Assembly (NCBI GenBank): GCA_037976565.1
Contig: CP137668.1
Location: 20,605,804-20,669,803, forward strand
Length of the DNA: 64,000 nt
From: Mesocentrotus franciscanus
Taxonomy: Eukaryota; Echinodermata; Echinoidea; Camarodonta; Strongylocentrotidae
Direction of reading: 5' to 3'
The position numbers and the translations under genes were made by a program. This document shows, piece by piece, positions 47,697 through 57,619 of the stretch (positions within the stretch are counted from its first letter, which is position 1; each line of letters opens with the position of its first letter). The notes below the pieces were generated by a model. It was not told the origin of the DNA. It saw nothing but the letters and a program-made list of their open reading frames with translations, and searched no databases.

Positions 47697-48081
47697 TCGA
47701 AAATAATATCGCTAGTGATATTCGTTTGTCTCGCAATGTGGTCAATAAGGAAACTAAAAGATCTCGACGTTTCGTGCGCCGCTGCAACACTTCGTCAGGT
47801 GATAAAAACTAATGTAAGCAAGGGTGCTTTATACTCTACGGGAGGACCGGCGCGACGGTCTATAATTCGATCGATAATCGGAAACAATAATGCACAAGGC
47901 CTATTGGCTGACGCACACGGTGCTGGACCAATCAGTAGGCCGCTGGCTCGGCTGATTATGCAAATGGCCTAATGGTCGACGCACACGGTGCTCGACCAAT
48001 CAGTAGGCCGCTGGTTCGGCTAATTATGCAAATGGCCTAATGGTCGACGCACATGGTGCTCGACCAATCAGCAGGCCGCTG
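47697..48081. repeat. Penelope terminal repeat, left arm
   Basis: Contains, from outside inward, TCGAAAATAATATCGCTAG, a hammerhead-like core on the minus strand (47766-47798), and three 68-bp modules with CCAATCAG at about 47928, 47996 and 48064. Two copies of the octamer ATGCAAAT lie between the modules. It is the downstream arm relative to the ORF. Confidence 0.9.
47766..47798 (-). ncRNA. Hammerhead-like ribozyme core, left arm
   Basis: Minus strand: CTGACGA, then an 18-base segment able to pair GTG with CAC, then GAAAC and GTC directly after. CUGANGA and GAAA are the two conserved hammerhead core boxes and GTC would be the cleavage triplet. Bases after GTC (GAGAT) pair in part with ATCAC before CTGACGA as a short stem I. 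An extra A after the first core box and a stem III with no loop are departures from a textbook fold, so activity (perhaps only as a dimer) is uncertain. Hammerheads are reported in Penelope-like elements. Confidence 0.5.
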
Positions 48082-48395
48082 GTTCGGCTCGCCTGCTGGG
48101 CGGAAGCAATAGCGAGCTCAACCAATCAACGGGCCACTGGCTTGGCCCCTCTGCTGAATGGAATCGACCGGTGCTGGCCGGCTGGACGGGAGTGTCATGG
48201 CGGCGTATCGTGCGCATCCAAAATTCGGGTATATCGATCCCGTTGTCTCTGTTGAAATTATTGGGATTGAGACGGATATTGATAGCTTCTTTTGCCCTCC
48301 GTGTGTACCAATGCCGTTCCTGGGAAAGGCACCGAACCCCGTCCCAGTCTGGTTGATGCTGGTTATCCCAAGCATGTTCGGCTACGGCGGAGCCT
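48068..48395 (-). pseudogene. Penelope GIY-YIG C-terminal part, out of frame
   Basis: After a frame change near 48385 the minus strand reads AVAEHAWDNQHQPDWDGVRC, then QERHWYTRRAKEAINIRLNP, the second half of the endonuclease with its conserved Arg and Glu (RRAKEA). It ends at a TGA at 48068 inside the terminal repeat. Confidence 0.82.
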
Positions 48396-49862
48396 GACGT
48401 CCCTCTTGTGCTCAGTGATTCTTTCTTTTATCGGACGGGCAGTTTCACCGATATAGGATCTATCACATCCTTTGCAAGGGATGTTGTACACAATGCCGTC
48501 TCGTCTATGTGGAGGAATTGGATCCTTGGGGCGTGTAAGTTGTTGACGTAGGGTGGTATCTGATCTGAAAACCGTTCGAATGCCATGGCTCTCTAGGCGG
48601 CGCTTGAGTTGTTGGGAGACACCATCAATGTACGGCAAGACTGTAAATGTCTTGTATACCTTCTGATCCCTGGGTTCCGACGATCTCTTCTTGGTATTGT
48701 GTACAAAACGGCGTGGGTAACCATTGAGACTCAGGGCACTGTGAACACGGGTTCGTTCTTTGCATGGCTGTTGTGGACTTGTCACTATGCGTGAAGCTCT
48801 GTCAAATAGACATTTCACTAGACCTCTCTTCACCGATATGGGATGGTGAGAGTCAAACGCTATGTACTGGTCTGTGTGGGTAGGCTTCCTATAGACTGAG
48901 GTGGAGAGCCTATGGTTGTCGTGTCTATGAACTAAAGTGTCTAAGAATGCTATCTTCCCTTCACATTCTATCTCTGATGTGAACTGGATGGTTGGTTCGA
49001 GGCTGTTCATGTGTTTAAGCAGATTATCTGTTTCAGAGATGGGAACTATGATGAAGGTGTCATCTACGTATCTCTTCCAAACACGAAGCATGCAAGAGAG
49101 GGGACATGTGTCCAACGCTTCTTCTTCAAAACTCTCCATGTATAGGTTGGCCACGAGAGCCGAGACCGGACTGCCCATGGCTGCCCCTTCTGTCTGTTCA
49201 TAATATGAACCTTTATACAGAAAATATGTGGATCGAAGGACAAACTCGAGGAGTTGAGTGAGTTGTTCTGGTGAGAGTGCGGTACGGGTGGACAAATTGC
49301 TGTCTGATTGTAAGCGTTGCAATGTAGCATTGCATGCGCCCTCAATCGGTACATTGGTGAAGAGTGAAACTACGTCAAACAAGACCATGCGTTCTTGTGT
49401 ACCGATGGTTTGCTCTGCTATGAACTCTGCAAAACCACTCGAATTGGGAATCGTATATTCAGTCAAACCGGTGAGCGGAGAAAGAATCTCTGCTAGGTAC
49501 TTAGAGAGGTTATAGGCAAAGGAGCCTATGCATGACACTATAGGTCGTAATGGTACTGTGGGTTTGTGTATCTTGGGTAACCCGTATATTCTAGGAGGTT
49601 GCTTCTGTGTGGGTTTCAGCCTACGATAGGTCGGTTCATCCACCGCATTGTCTTTCTTTAGGTTCAGCAAGGTGCTGGAAAGCTTGCGAGCCAAGCGATC
49701 TGTGGGATCCTTCTTTAATACACGATACGGACCAGACTCCAATAAGTCGGTCAATTTCTCATGGTACATTGTGGTGTCTAGAATGATTGTGGCACGGCCT
49801 TTGTCGGCTGGAAGAATAGTAATACTATCATCAGCCTTTAAACTTTTGAGAGCGGTGTGCAT
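48363..49862 (-). pseudogene. Penelope reverse transcriptase and GIY-YIG start
   Basis: 499 codons in one frame. It starts within DDSITILPADKGRATIILD, so the usual N-terminal 100 or more residues are absent. RT landmarks in order: RIYGLPKIHKPTVPLRPIVS, LFDVVSLFTNVPI, EGAAMGSPVSALVANLYME, RYVDDTFII (YVDD metal site), AFLDTLVHR and VYRKPTHTDQYI. Near the end, IPCKGCDRSYIGETARPIKE is the GIY-YIG endonuclease with its zinc-type CxxC, typical of animal Penelope elements. The frame then stops after SRTCLG because of one indel. The RT domain itself looks intact. Confidence 0.92.
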
Positions 49863-49882
49863 TTCTTTCGAAATGTTGTGTT

Positions 49883-50264
49883 CAGCGGCCTGCTGATTGG
49901 TCGAGCACCGTGTGCGTCGACCATTAGGCCATTTGCATAATTAGCCGAACCAGCGGCCTACTGATTGGTCGAGCACCGTGTGCGTCGACCATTAGGCCAT
50001 TTGCATAATCAGCCGAACCAGCGGCCTACTGATTGGTCCAGCACCGTGCGCCAGCCAATAGGCCTTGTGCATTATTGTTTCCGATTATCGATCGAATTAT
50101 AGACCGTCGCGCCGGTCCCCCGTAGAGTATAAAGCACCCTTGCTTACATTAGTTTTTATCACCTGACGAAGTGTTGCAGCGGCGCACGAAACGTCAAGAT
50201 CTTTTAGTTTCCTTATTGACCACATTGCGAGACAAACGAATATCACTAGCGATATTATTTTCGA
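49883..50264. repeat. Penelope terminal repeat, right arm
   Basis: Inverted copy of the left arm. It lies upstream of the ORF on the minus strand, with CCAAT-box and octamer modules nearest the coding region, so it is placed to act as promoter. About eight differences from the left arm were seen by eye over 380 bp. Confidence 0.9.
50163..50195 (+). ncRNA. Hammerhead-like ribozyme core, right arm
   Basis: Plus strand: CTGACGA ... GAAAC GTC as in the left arm, but the base after GTC is A instead of G, which removes the first stem I pair. The right-arm copy is thus predicted to be weaker than the left. Confidence 0.45.
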
Positions 50265-50307
50265 TACTACATCCGCAATGAGTAATATATTTAGCATTAC
50301 TTAAGTT

Positions 50308-50832
50308 ATCGATCGGAAACCAGATTTGCATATTTAATGAGCTATGACCTTTGACCTACATACTCGGAAATTGAACTTAGGCTGTGTTTTGATACCATGT
50401 ACCTTCATATCAAATTTGATTAAAATCCGTCCAACATTATTAAAGTTATCGAACGGAAACCAGATTCGCATATTTAATGAGCTATGACCTTTGACCTACA
50501 TACTCCGAAATCAAACTTAGGTTGCGTTTTTGATTTCATGTTCCTGGCTTCATATCAAAATTTATTAAAATCCGTCAAGCATTACTAAAGTTATCGATCG
50601 GAAACCAGATTCGCATATTTAATGAGCTATGATCTTTGACCTACATACTCGGAAATTGAACTTAGGCTGTGTTTTGATACCATGTACCTTCATATCAAAT
50701 TTGCTTAAAATCCGTCAAACATTATTAAAGTTATCGAATGGAAACCAGATTCACATATTTAATGAGCTATGACCTTTGACCTACATACTTCAAAATCGAA
50801 CTTAGGCTGTGTTTTGATACCATGTACCTTCA
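50308..50832. repeat. Core repeats 2 to 5, about 140 bp each
   Basis: TTTAATGAGCTATGACC-type starts lie at about 50333, 50474, 50618 and 50759. Three copies have TGACCTTTGACCTACATAC; one has TGATCTTTGACC. The array stops abruptly at TACCTTCA (50825-50832), where the next insertion begins. Confidence 0.88.
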
Positions 50833-50841
50833 CAGGGCTTA

Positions 50842-52616
50842 AAGTAGAAACGGATTTAAATACAATATTATATTAATGGAAAGCTTATGACCTCAGTAAT
50901 TTTTTAAAAAATATTTCAGATTTTTATGATAATCAATCAGGTCGTAACAACCAAAAAACTACCCCCGAAACCAAGAATTGTTCATCATTCATTTTCTCGC
51001 CCAAATGACACCAATAAATCGCCCAAAATAATGTGACGTAGGCGATTGGGAGATTGTCCCCAAAACAAACAAAAGCTCGTACCCACTACATGGAGTCTAT
51101 GGCTTTTGCCATATAAGTTTGTTGCATATGTTTTGATTGTTTTTGCATGTCTGTTCAAATTAAATAAAGATAAACTAAAAAGAAAAAAAAAGTTTAATGT
51201 TCCTTATTACATAAAACTGATGAAAGAAATTATACAGATGAAAGAAATCAATGAAAATTAACACAATATGTCTAAGTAATAACTGCCGGTGATCATTCGT
51301 ACTATCGAAAACTGGCCGGCTTGATTGCAGAATACCTACCATATTGTTAGTCTTCACATATTAGCCGTAGATATATAGACTGTGATTTTATTGTTTGCGA
51401 TAATGGTGATACAGGTATTGAAGATTGTATAATGCAAGTGTTCGTATTCATTTGGTGGATGAAAAGTTGAATTCTACGCTGTTTTGTCCGTCATTGCAGC
51501 GCTGAATTTGGTGTGTTCGTCGCTAATTTGTGACAAATTTAGATGGCTTTCCTGATGATATTTCATGCAAAATTTATGTTATATTGATAAGCACCGAGTC
51601 TTGTCCTTACCTTTGAATTGTTTCTTGTCTATTATGGTCATTTAGTAGATGAATTAGTTGAATTCTGAGCACTATTTCAGTAACGCAAAAAGTTCAGCCT
51701 GTGTATAGTCCCACGCACGTATTTGTATGTACCTTGTGCCCGCTATAGTTAGTAGCTCTTACACCGCTTAGTCTGCTGTCAAAGACCCTATTAGATATTT
51801 TAATCGACAAGACTGATGTCTCGTTCTAAAAATACAAAAGAAAAAAATAATTTGTGCTTTTTTAATCAACAAGTGATGTCTCGTTCTAAAAATACAAAAG
51901 AAACAAATAGTTTTGTGCTTATAATAGTGGAATGTCTCGTGCTAAAAATACAAAAGAAAAAAAAGGCTTTGTGCTTAGACCAATGTTGGTCGATGATCGT
52001 TGGTAGTTGGAGAACGTGGACTGCCACATGGACATCCTTTTAAGGCAATGTGACGTCCTTTTAAGGAACTGGCAGTGCCCGGCAGTGCCTTAAAAGGACG
52101 TCACATTGCCTTATAAGTATGTCCATGTGGCAGTCCACGTTCTCGCGTCGTGCAAATCGAAAAGTCCCTATTACTAATATTTTTCAGACTGTTGGTTCTA
52201 ATTCTGCTCCCGTGAAACCGCGGTAGGGTATCGATGCCATCACCATCATCGTCACTGGATTCAGACGATAAATATTGTACATCCAAGTTACTAACTGGCC
52301 TAACTTCACTCATTTGAATGGATGATAAATAAGTAAAATTGATGAGATTATGGCTGCTGTCGACCGTCTAGCGTGTGTGATACGTACGGTGTTGTGTGAA
52401 TGCGGAAGTAATTACTCCAATCGCCTACGTCATCATCGAAACCGCCCAATGTGCATGATTTCGGTTTTGTTTATGAGGGGGATTCCAAGATTCAAAGTTA
52501 AATGTCTGATTGTGGTCACATATGTGTTTTTGGGGAAAAGATATGACACTTTTCACTTTCTTTAGGTTATAAGCTTTCCATTAATATAATATTGTATTTG
52601 AATCCGTTTCTATTAA
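50842..52616. repeat. Inverted pair about 1.7 kb apart, with triple repeat inside
   Basis: GTAGAAACGGATTTAAATAC and the following ATATTATATTAATGGAAAGC (about 50842-50888) recur inverted at about 52566-52616. Further in, TGACGTAGGCGATTGG (51032 region) recurs inverted near 52420-52440, so the arms extend about 200 bp with gaps. Inside, TGATGTCTCGTTCTAAAAAT and similar occur three times (51814, 51874 and 51931, about 60 bp apart). It may be a separate non-autonomous TIR element nested at the left end of the 8.6-kb insertion. Confidence 0.6.
52010..52144. repeat. Long hairpin, arms about 65 bases
   Basis: GAGAACGTGGACTGCCACAT (52010 onward) and its exact inverted copy end at 52144. Inner parts CCTTTTAAGGCAATGTGACG and CTTTTAAGGAACTGGCAGTG pair with only a few mismatches or gaps, and the turn is at CGGGCACTGCC near 52078-52083. 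Such a near-perfect inverted repeat could extrude as a cruciform or give a pre-miRNA-like transcript. Confidence 0.88.
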
Positions 52617-53001
52617 TCCAAGGCCACTAAGGCCATAGTCCAGATTCAGTCCGTTCATTGTTTTTATTCTCCAACCCACGCACCGATCCCACACACAGCG
52701 CGCTCTCTCCATTGATCGCGCTATCCCCAAATTTCCGTCCCCACGAACGTCCAGACGTTTATGCCAGTGTCGGGGGTCAAAAGTTCGCGCTAATGTATGC
52801 TGACGTAGTGCCTTCGCTTATGCCCTAATGAATATGCATCAGTAACATCGTCGCGCTGTGTGTGTATTTTGTGTGTGTAGTTTGTGTGTACTTCAAATTA
52901 GGTATGCCCTGCCTGAAACCCTACCCGCACTGCCCGATGGAAAACACTGGGGAAATCCATGGTTTGAGCCACTTACTGGTGTTTGCATGGTCTACTACTA
53001 C
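52145..53001. other. Insertion interior, no gene seen
   Basis: Includes a CpG-richer stretch at about 52670-52790 with GCGCGCTC and CGCGCTATC. No recognisable frame. Confidence 0.5.
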
Positions 53002-53027
53002 CAGGGAGTTGGGATCCCAACTCCCTG
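53002..53027. repeat. 26-bp perfect palindrome centred on GGATCC
   Basis: CAGGGAGTTGGGA and its complement TCCCAACTCCCTG abut without a spacer. Nothing around it shows a longer inverted repeat. Confidence 0.9.
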
Positions 53028-54534
53028 ATCTCAACACATGCAAACTTTATTCTTGTCTAGATTCAATGAGATTCTGAATTAATGCCATAATCTCTCGTTG
53101 TTTTAGTAAATTAGCGGTAAACTTAAGATGGTTGAAATGATTTGTTAACTATGTTTTTTGTTAAAGCCTTTTAAAAGTATTTATTCATTCAATTGATTTA
53201 TATTATGATATGATCATGATGTATTTTGACTTATTCAACTCGGCTGACGCCTCGTTGAATAGAACGTTAATCTTTCAACTCATGAAAATATTCGCACTTT
53301 TGAACTCATAAGCATTCATTATTTGTATAATATACAATTCTATTTCGTTCATGGCTCGTAAATTAATCGTTGGAATGATGAGCCACAGCCAAATTTGATT
53401 TATATGTTTTTGTAATACAGGGCAAACTTTCATATTTTCCTTTGGGGCGTATTGAGCTAGTATTAGGAATTTTGACCACCAAGATTATCATCATTCTTAC
53501 GTCTTTATTTTCCCGAAGGACAGGAAAAAGGGATATCTTGTTTGGGAACATGATGATCTGAACAGCTAGGGGGTCGGAATAATTTAGGGAAAAGGAGGGG
53601 AAAATAAGAACGAATATCTGTGGACGAAAGACATTCATGGTTTAAGAAGGAAATGAATAGGCCTATTCCCCAATCTTTTGGCTTATTATTTTATTTCCCT
53701 GTATAGAGAGTGGGCAAATTAGAGCGGCAATTAAAGAGAAAACGTCCATTTATATATCGCATACTCTCGTAATGTCTAGAACTTAAATTCCGAATCCTTG
53801 TCAGACTTAAAATATTTTTAGTATTTAAAGTTTTGACGAAAGTAACTTCTGCAAATAAATCTTTTAGGATTAAAACTTCTCGCAAAATCTGATTGATCTG
53901 TATTAGACGATGTCACTTGTACGCGCGCACAGCCAAAAGTAAATCGTATTGGACTATCCACTAGACTTGAATTTTAATAAAAATATTAAGTCTTATGATA
54001 TTCTTTATTAAATCTGAAAGGTTTGTGCCCGATTCAAAAATCTCTTGAACTTAAAATAATTAACCCTTCGCACTTAGAAATAAGTCTTATAAATGAAGGA
54101 GTATATTATGTGCATATTTATTTTGACGTTTGTAGAGCATTATTCATGTTAAAATTATAACGGACAAACCTAGTCTGTGAACAGTGTTGTAAGTTTGGCC
54201 TTGTATAATTTCATTCATTTAGTCTATTATGAGGCAATATATTGAGTGGGAAGTGGTGAAAATAAGAATGAACAGAGATCTGCGGACAAAAGAGACGGAT
54301 GGATAAAGGAGAAAATGTAAATTATATTTTAACATTTATCTTGGACATGTTTATTTTGACGTTCGTAGAGCATAATTCATGTTCCAATTAAAAGGCAGAA
54401 GAAACCTTAATTGTGAATAATGATAATAATAATAATAATAACAATAATGATAATGGACGTTATATTCTACATCATTTATCTAAATGGTATTAAATTTTTC
54501 TTTATTTAATTAATGTTGATTGACATGTTTTGGT
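53028..54534. other. Insertion interior, no gene seen
   Basis: AT-rich. A GACGTTTGTAGAGCAT / GACGTTCGTAGAGCAT block with TTATTCATGTT recurs at about 54125 and 54360, suggesting an old duplication of about 235 bp. A short (AAT)n lies at 54423-54446. No gene. Confidence 0.5.
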
Positions 54535-54632
54535 ATGGGGGTCAAGTATCCATGTGTTTGTTGTAGTAAGCCAGTGAAACGAAATCAAAAAAGCTCTTCG
54601 GCATGTTCAAAGTGTGGAGAATGGGTTCACAT
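54535..54632 (+). pseudogene. LINE ORF1 PHD-finger fragment
   Basis: From an ATG at 54535 the frame reads MGVKYPCVCCSKPVKRNQ, then SSACSKCGEWVHI. It has four Cys in two pairs, a further Cys pair and a Trp-x-His end, the first half of a PHD-type zinc finger. KYPCxxCxKPVxxNQ followed by CxxCxxWxH is the typical start of ORF1 in CR1/L2-type LINEs. It is cut off right after GTTCACAT by CAGGGGCGGCG, which looks like a hAT-type end. Confidence 0.7.
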
Positions 54633-55225
54633 CAGGGGCGGCGATTTCTTTTCATGACCGGTGGGGGGGGGGCGAAATGAGAGGGACGAGGAGCATAGTG
54701 AACGAGAGGGGCCAGTGATGTAATGAGCAAAAACGTTTGTGGGGGAATGCATCACAACCACTCTTACATGTTACATGCAGGTCCCACTGAACGTTGTTCA
54801 AAGTGGGGTGGGGGGGCGTGGGGCTAAATTATTTACGATCAGGTAGAGCAAAGTGAGCGAAGCAAGTGGAGCGTAAATTGGCATGCTGTCTAGGGGCAAG
54901 GGGCGGAGCCCCATGAAGCTCAGGGGTTTTAGGCATTTAATTAATTAAGATCGGATGAGCACTCAAGGGCCCGCCTTAGGGCCCCCGGTGGTGTCCAGGG
55001 GGCGGAGCCTATTTTAGCATAAGTTCTATCAGTTGAGCATATTGTGATACCTTATTTGTGACACTGGTAGGTCACTCATTGGAGAGGGGTCCAGGGGGCT
55101 GAGCCCCCAGAAGCTCAGGGGTTTTCGGCATTTAATTACGGTCAGATGAGCAACCAGGTGCCCGCCTTACGGTCCCTGGTGCGGTCCAGGGAGCAGAGCC
55201 CCCAGGAGCTCAGGGAAAAATCATG
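54633..55225. repeat. G-rich repeat following a hAT-like end
   Basis: Starts CAGGGGCGGCG. A block with GGGGCGGAGCCCC, AAGCTCAGGGGTTTT, GGCATTTAATTA, CAGATGAGC and GCCCGCCTTA occurs twice (54897-55010 and 55087-55200), the second followed by a third GAGCTCAGGG. Probably the tandem interior of a hAT-like MITE. The preceding octamer GTTCACAT was not found at a matching right end. Confidence 0.5.
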
Positions 55226-57590
55226 CCATTTCAGCAACATTTGTAAATCACTGGTATCAAATTAGAAATAAACCACGTTTAATTTTATTTAGGGGGAACT
55301 GCCCCAACCCCAAGCCCCCAACCCCCACCATCAGTATGCCAGTGAGAGGGGCGAAGGTGAAGGAAGTGAATATCCCCCAAAGAGCTATATTATAATAAGT
55401 CTTATTATATAGCTCTATGCTACCCTCACAGGTTTTTTCCTTTTTAAATTTTTTTATTACATTCTTTAGCAAAACTATAGTATAAAAACAAGCAATATAC
55501 TTTTTCTCACTTCACTTTTACTTTGCCGGTATTTAATGTGTAGTCCGATGGGTTTGAAATATTAAGTAGGTAAATTTCAGCAAGTAGGACTTCTCAAAGA
55601 GCAAGCGGAATGTTAATTTTTCGTAGCACTGATCTATTTCTATAACTCTTAATCTTGTGAACTTACAGTGTAAACTGTGCTGACGTGATTCCAACGGAAT
55701 ACAGATTTTCTACAATATTTACTAGTACATTTTAAAGGATATTATGAGAGGGAGCTAGCGATCGAGCGAGAAGATTTTTGCATTTTTATTAGTTAACGCT
55801 GCACTCTTGGGTCCTCCAGAGCCTAAAAGTGTGTTGCAGTCTTTAATCAGTATTTGCTATACATTTTTGTGTGTGCACTTTTTAAAATTTTCCGGGGGAA
55901 GGGGGTTAAACACCCCTCAATGTTTCTGTCCCCCCATGAAAAGGAAAAAACGAATTATGGAGGGAAAAGAGAGGGCTAAACTAAGAAAAGAAAGAGAGAG
56001 AAAAGAAGTTTCCGGAATTCCCGCTTAACTCTTGAAATGATGATTTCACATTTGGGAAACTGTGTAACACTTATTTTTGTGTTTTCTCCAAGTAATCTTA
56101 TGCAGCGTGAGCTTTCGTGTATTATATTCACGAATTAATTACTATATCTATATCTATACACTTGATGTTTTGTTCAACGGTGCCTTGCTAACTAATTTGC
56201 TCGGGTGACAAATACGCATTTTAACTAGGCGACTCTAGGTATTGGTGCTAATATATTTGTATACAAATTTCCTCATTCCATTGTGTTTTAAATTCCCCCT
56301 CTAAATTACGTATTTCTTTACTGCCTCACAGTCTTTCATTTACAACACTGGCATAGGAACCGAGGGGTGGCGGGAATATCGATCCCCAACTTGTTATGGC
56401 CGAAAACCCCTTATTTTGTACATTTAAAAAAAAATAAGTGTCCTTTTCTCTTTGGATATGTGCCCCTTTTTCTTCTCACCATAAATTTTACTCCTGATTT
56501 AAAGCGACTAAGAAAATTTTTTCTTCGATTTCACCCAAAGCTCAATCGCTACGCTCGCATTTTAAGTTATTATGTTTGTTTTTCCTCTTTATAAGATGTA
56601 ATTTTTTGCATTGCGACTTCACAAATCTTAAAATTTGTGCTCGCGCGCTTCGCTCGCTCACGAATATATATATATATTCAGACCATCACACCCAACTGCA
56701 CACTATGATGCTTAGCAGTATCTTGGACCATGTAAAGAGAGAAACAAACGATGAAATCATCCCTGATTATCTAATCGCAATGTAGGGGTATAATATGGCC
56801 TACCAATGTCTATGAATTGTATATTTTTGCCTTATTTGAGGTTTCCCTTTGTATGTGCCCCTTTTTCCCCAAAATGCCCATTTTGTTGGTGCCCCCATTT
56901 GAAAGTCGCTCCGCCAGGCACTTTTCCACGGTAAGAGGTGATTGTTAAATCTCGAGGAACAAAACTCAATCCCTCATGGCTATACTCCCCATATATTCCA
57001 CAAAGTTTGGTATTTTTTAATTCATGATGAATTGCTTATAAATTGCTCTAAAAATGGCATAAAATGCACTAAAATAAGGCTGATATTAGACCAGAGAGAA
57101 TCTAGAATCCCAGAGCTTCCAAGGCCCTTGAGCGGTCCCTGGACCCCGGCCGAAAGAGACTTTGCCAACGCGCACATTCGGATTTTCAGGGTGAGAGCTT
57201 CAACGCCCCCCTCCCCCCACTTCTAAAAAAGCTTCCTACGGCTATGATCTACAATATCTATTTTATCAGGAACCTATATTCTACAAGCACCGCTTTTCAA
57301 TAGGTTCCTCACATTTTACATGTGAGTTGAGTATCATCGTAACGTGCTTATATAACATTAACATATATGATTTCTATTTCATATATCTGTCTCTGATTAT
57401 TTTTAAAATGTGGAAACAAAGAAACGTGAAAACTTGAAATGCAGGAAAAAAGCCAGGTTTTTTAAAGCAAGGATATCGAAATCACTACGTTGAATGGAAT
57501 GAGCCCCTCCAACACCCTCTCCTGTTCGGTTGCTTCGCTACCTCGCGGGGTCACATCAATGATGCCATCCAGTTTTTCAAACACCCCCCC
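55226..57590. other. Insertion interior, no gene seen
   Basis: Repeat-like segments: GTGCCCCTTTTTC twice (about 56460 and 56860) and a GCTCCGCCAGGCA block near 56910. Short plus-strand frames (55807-56028, 56367-56594, 56942-57226) show no domain. Probably MITE remnants. Confidence 0.45.
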
Positions 57591-57619
57591 TTGAAAAAAT
57601 CCTGCGTGCGCCACTGGTT
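57591..57619. repeat. hAT-like terminal repeat, orphan right end
   Basis: CCTGCGTGCGCCACTGG reads back as CCAGTGGCGCACGCAGG, a CAGTGGCG-type terminus like those at 23494 and 24355. Its left partner was not located. Confidence 0.45.

Larger units (their letters stand above)
47697..50294 (-). mobile_element. Penelope-like retroelement with inverted terminal repeats
   Basis: A 2.6-kb insertion bounded by the 13-base direct repeat CATTACTTAAGTT (47684-47696 and 50295-50307). It has terminal repeats of about 385 bp in inverted orientation (47697-48081 and 49883-50264, only a few differences), one reverse transcriptase on the minus strand, and a GIY-YIG endonuclease. About 30 bp of extra sequence lies between the right repeat and the target duplication. 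Penelope elements are known to carry long terminal repeats in direct or inverted order and are often cut at the 5' end. Here the right arm joins the ORF inside the protein, so the N-terminal part is missing. Confidence 0.92.
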
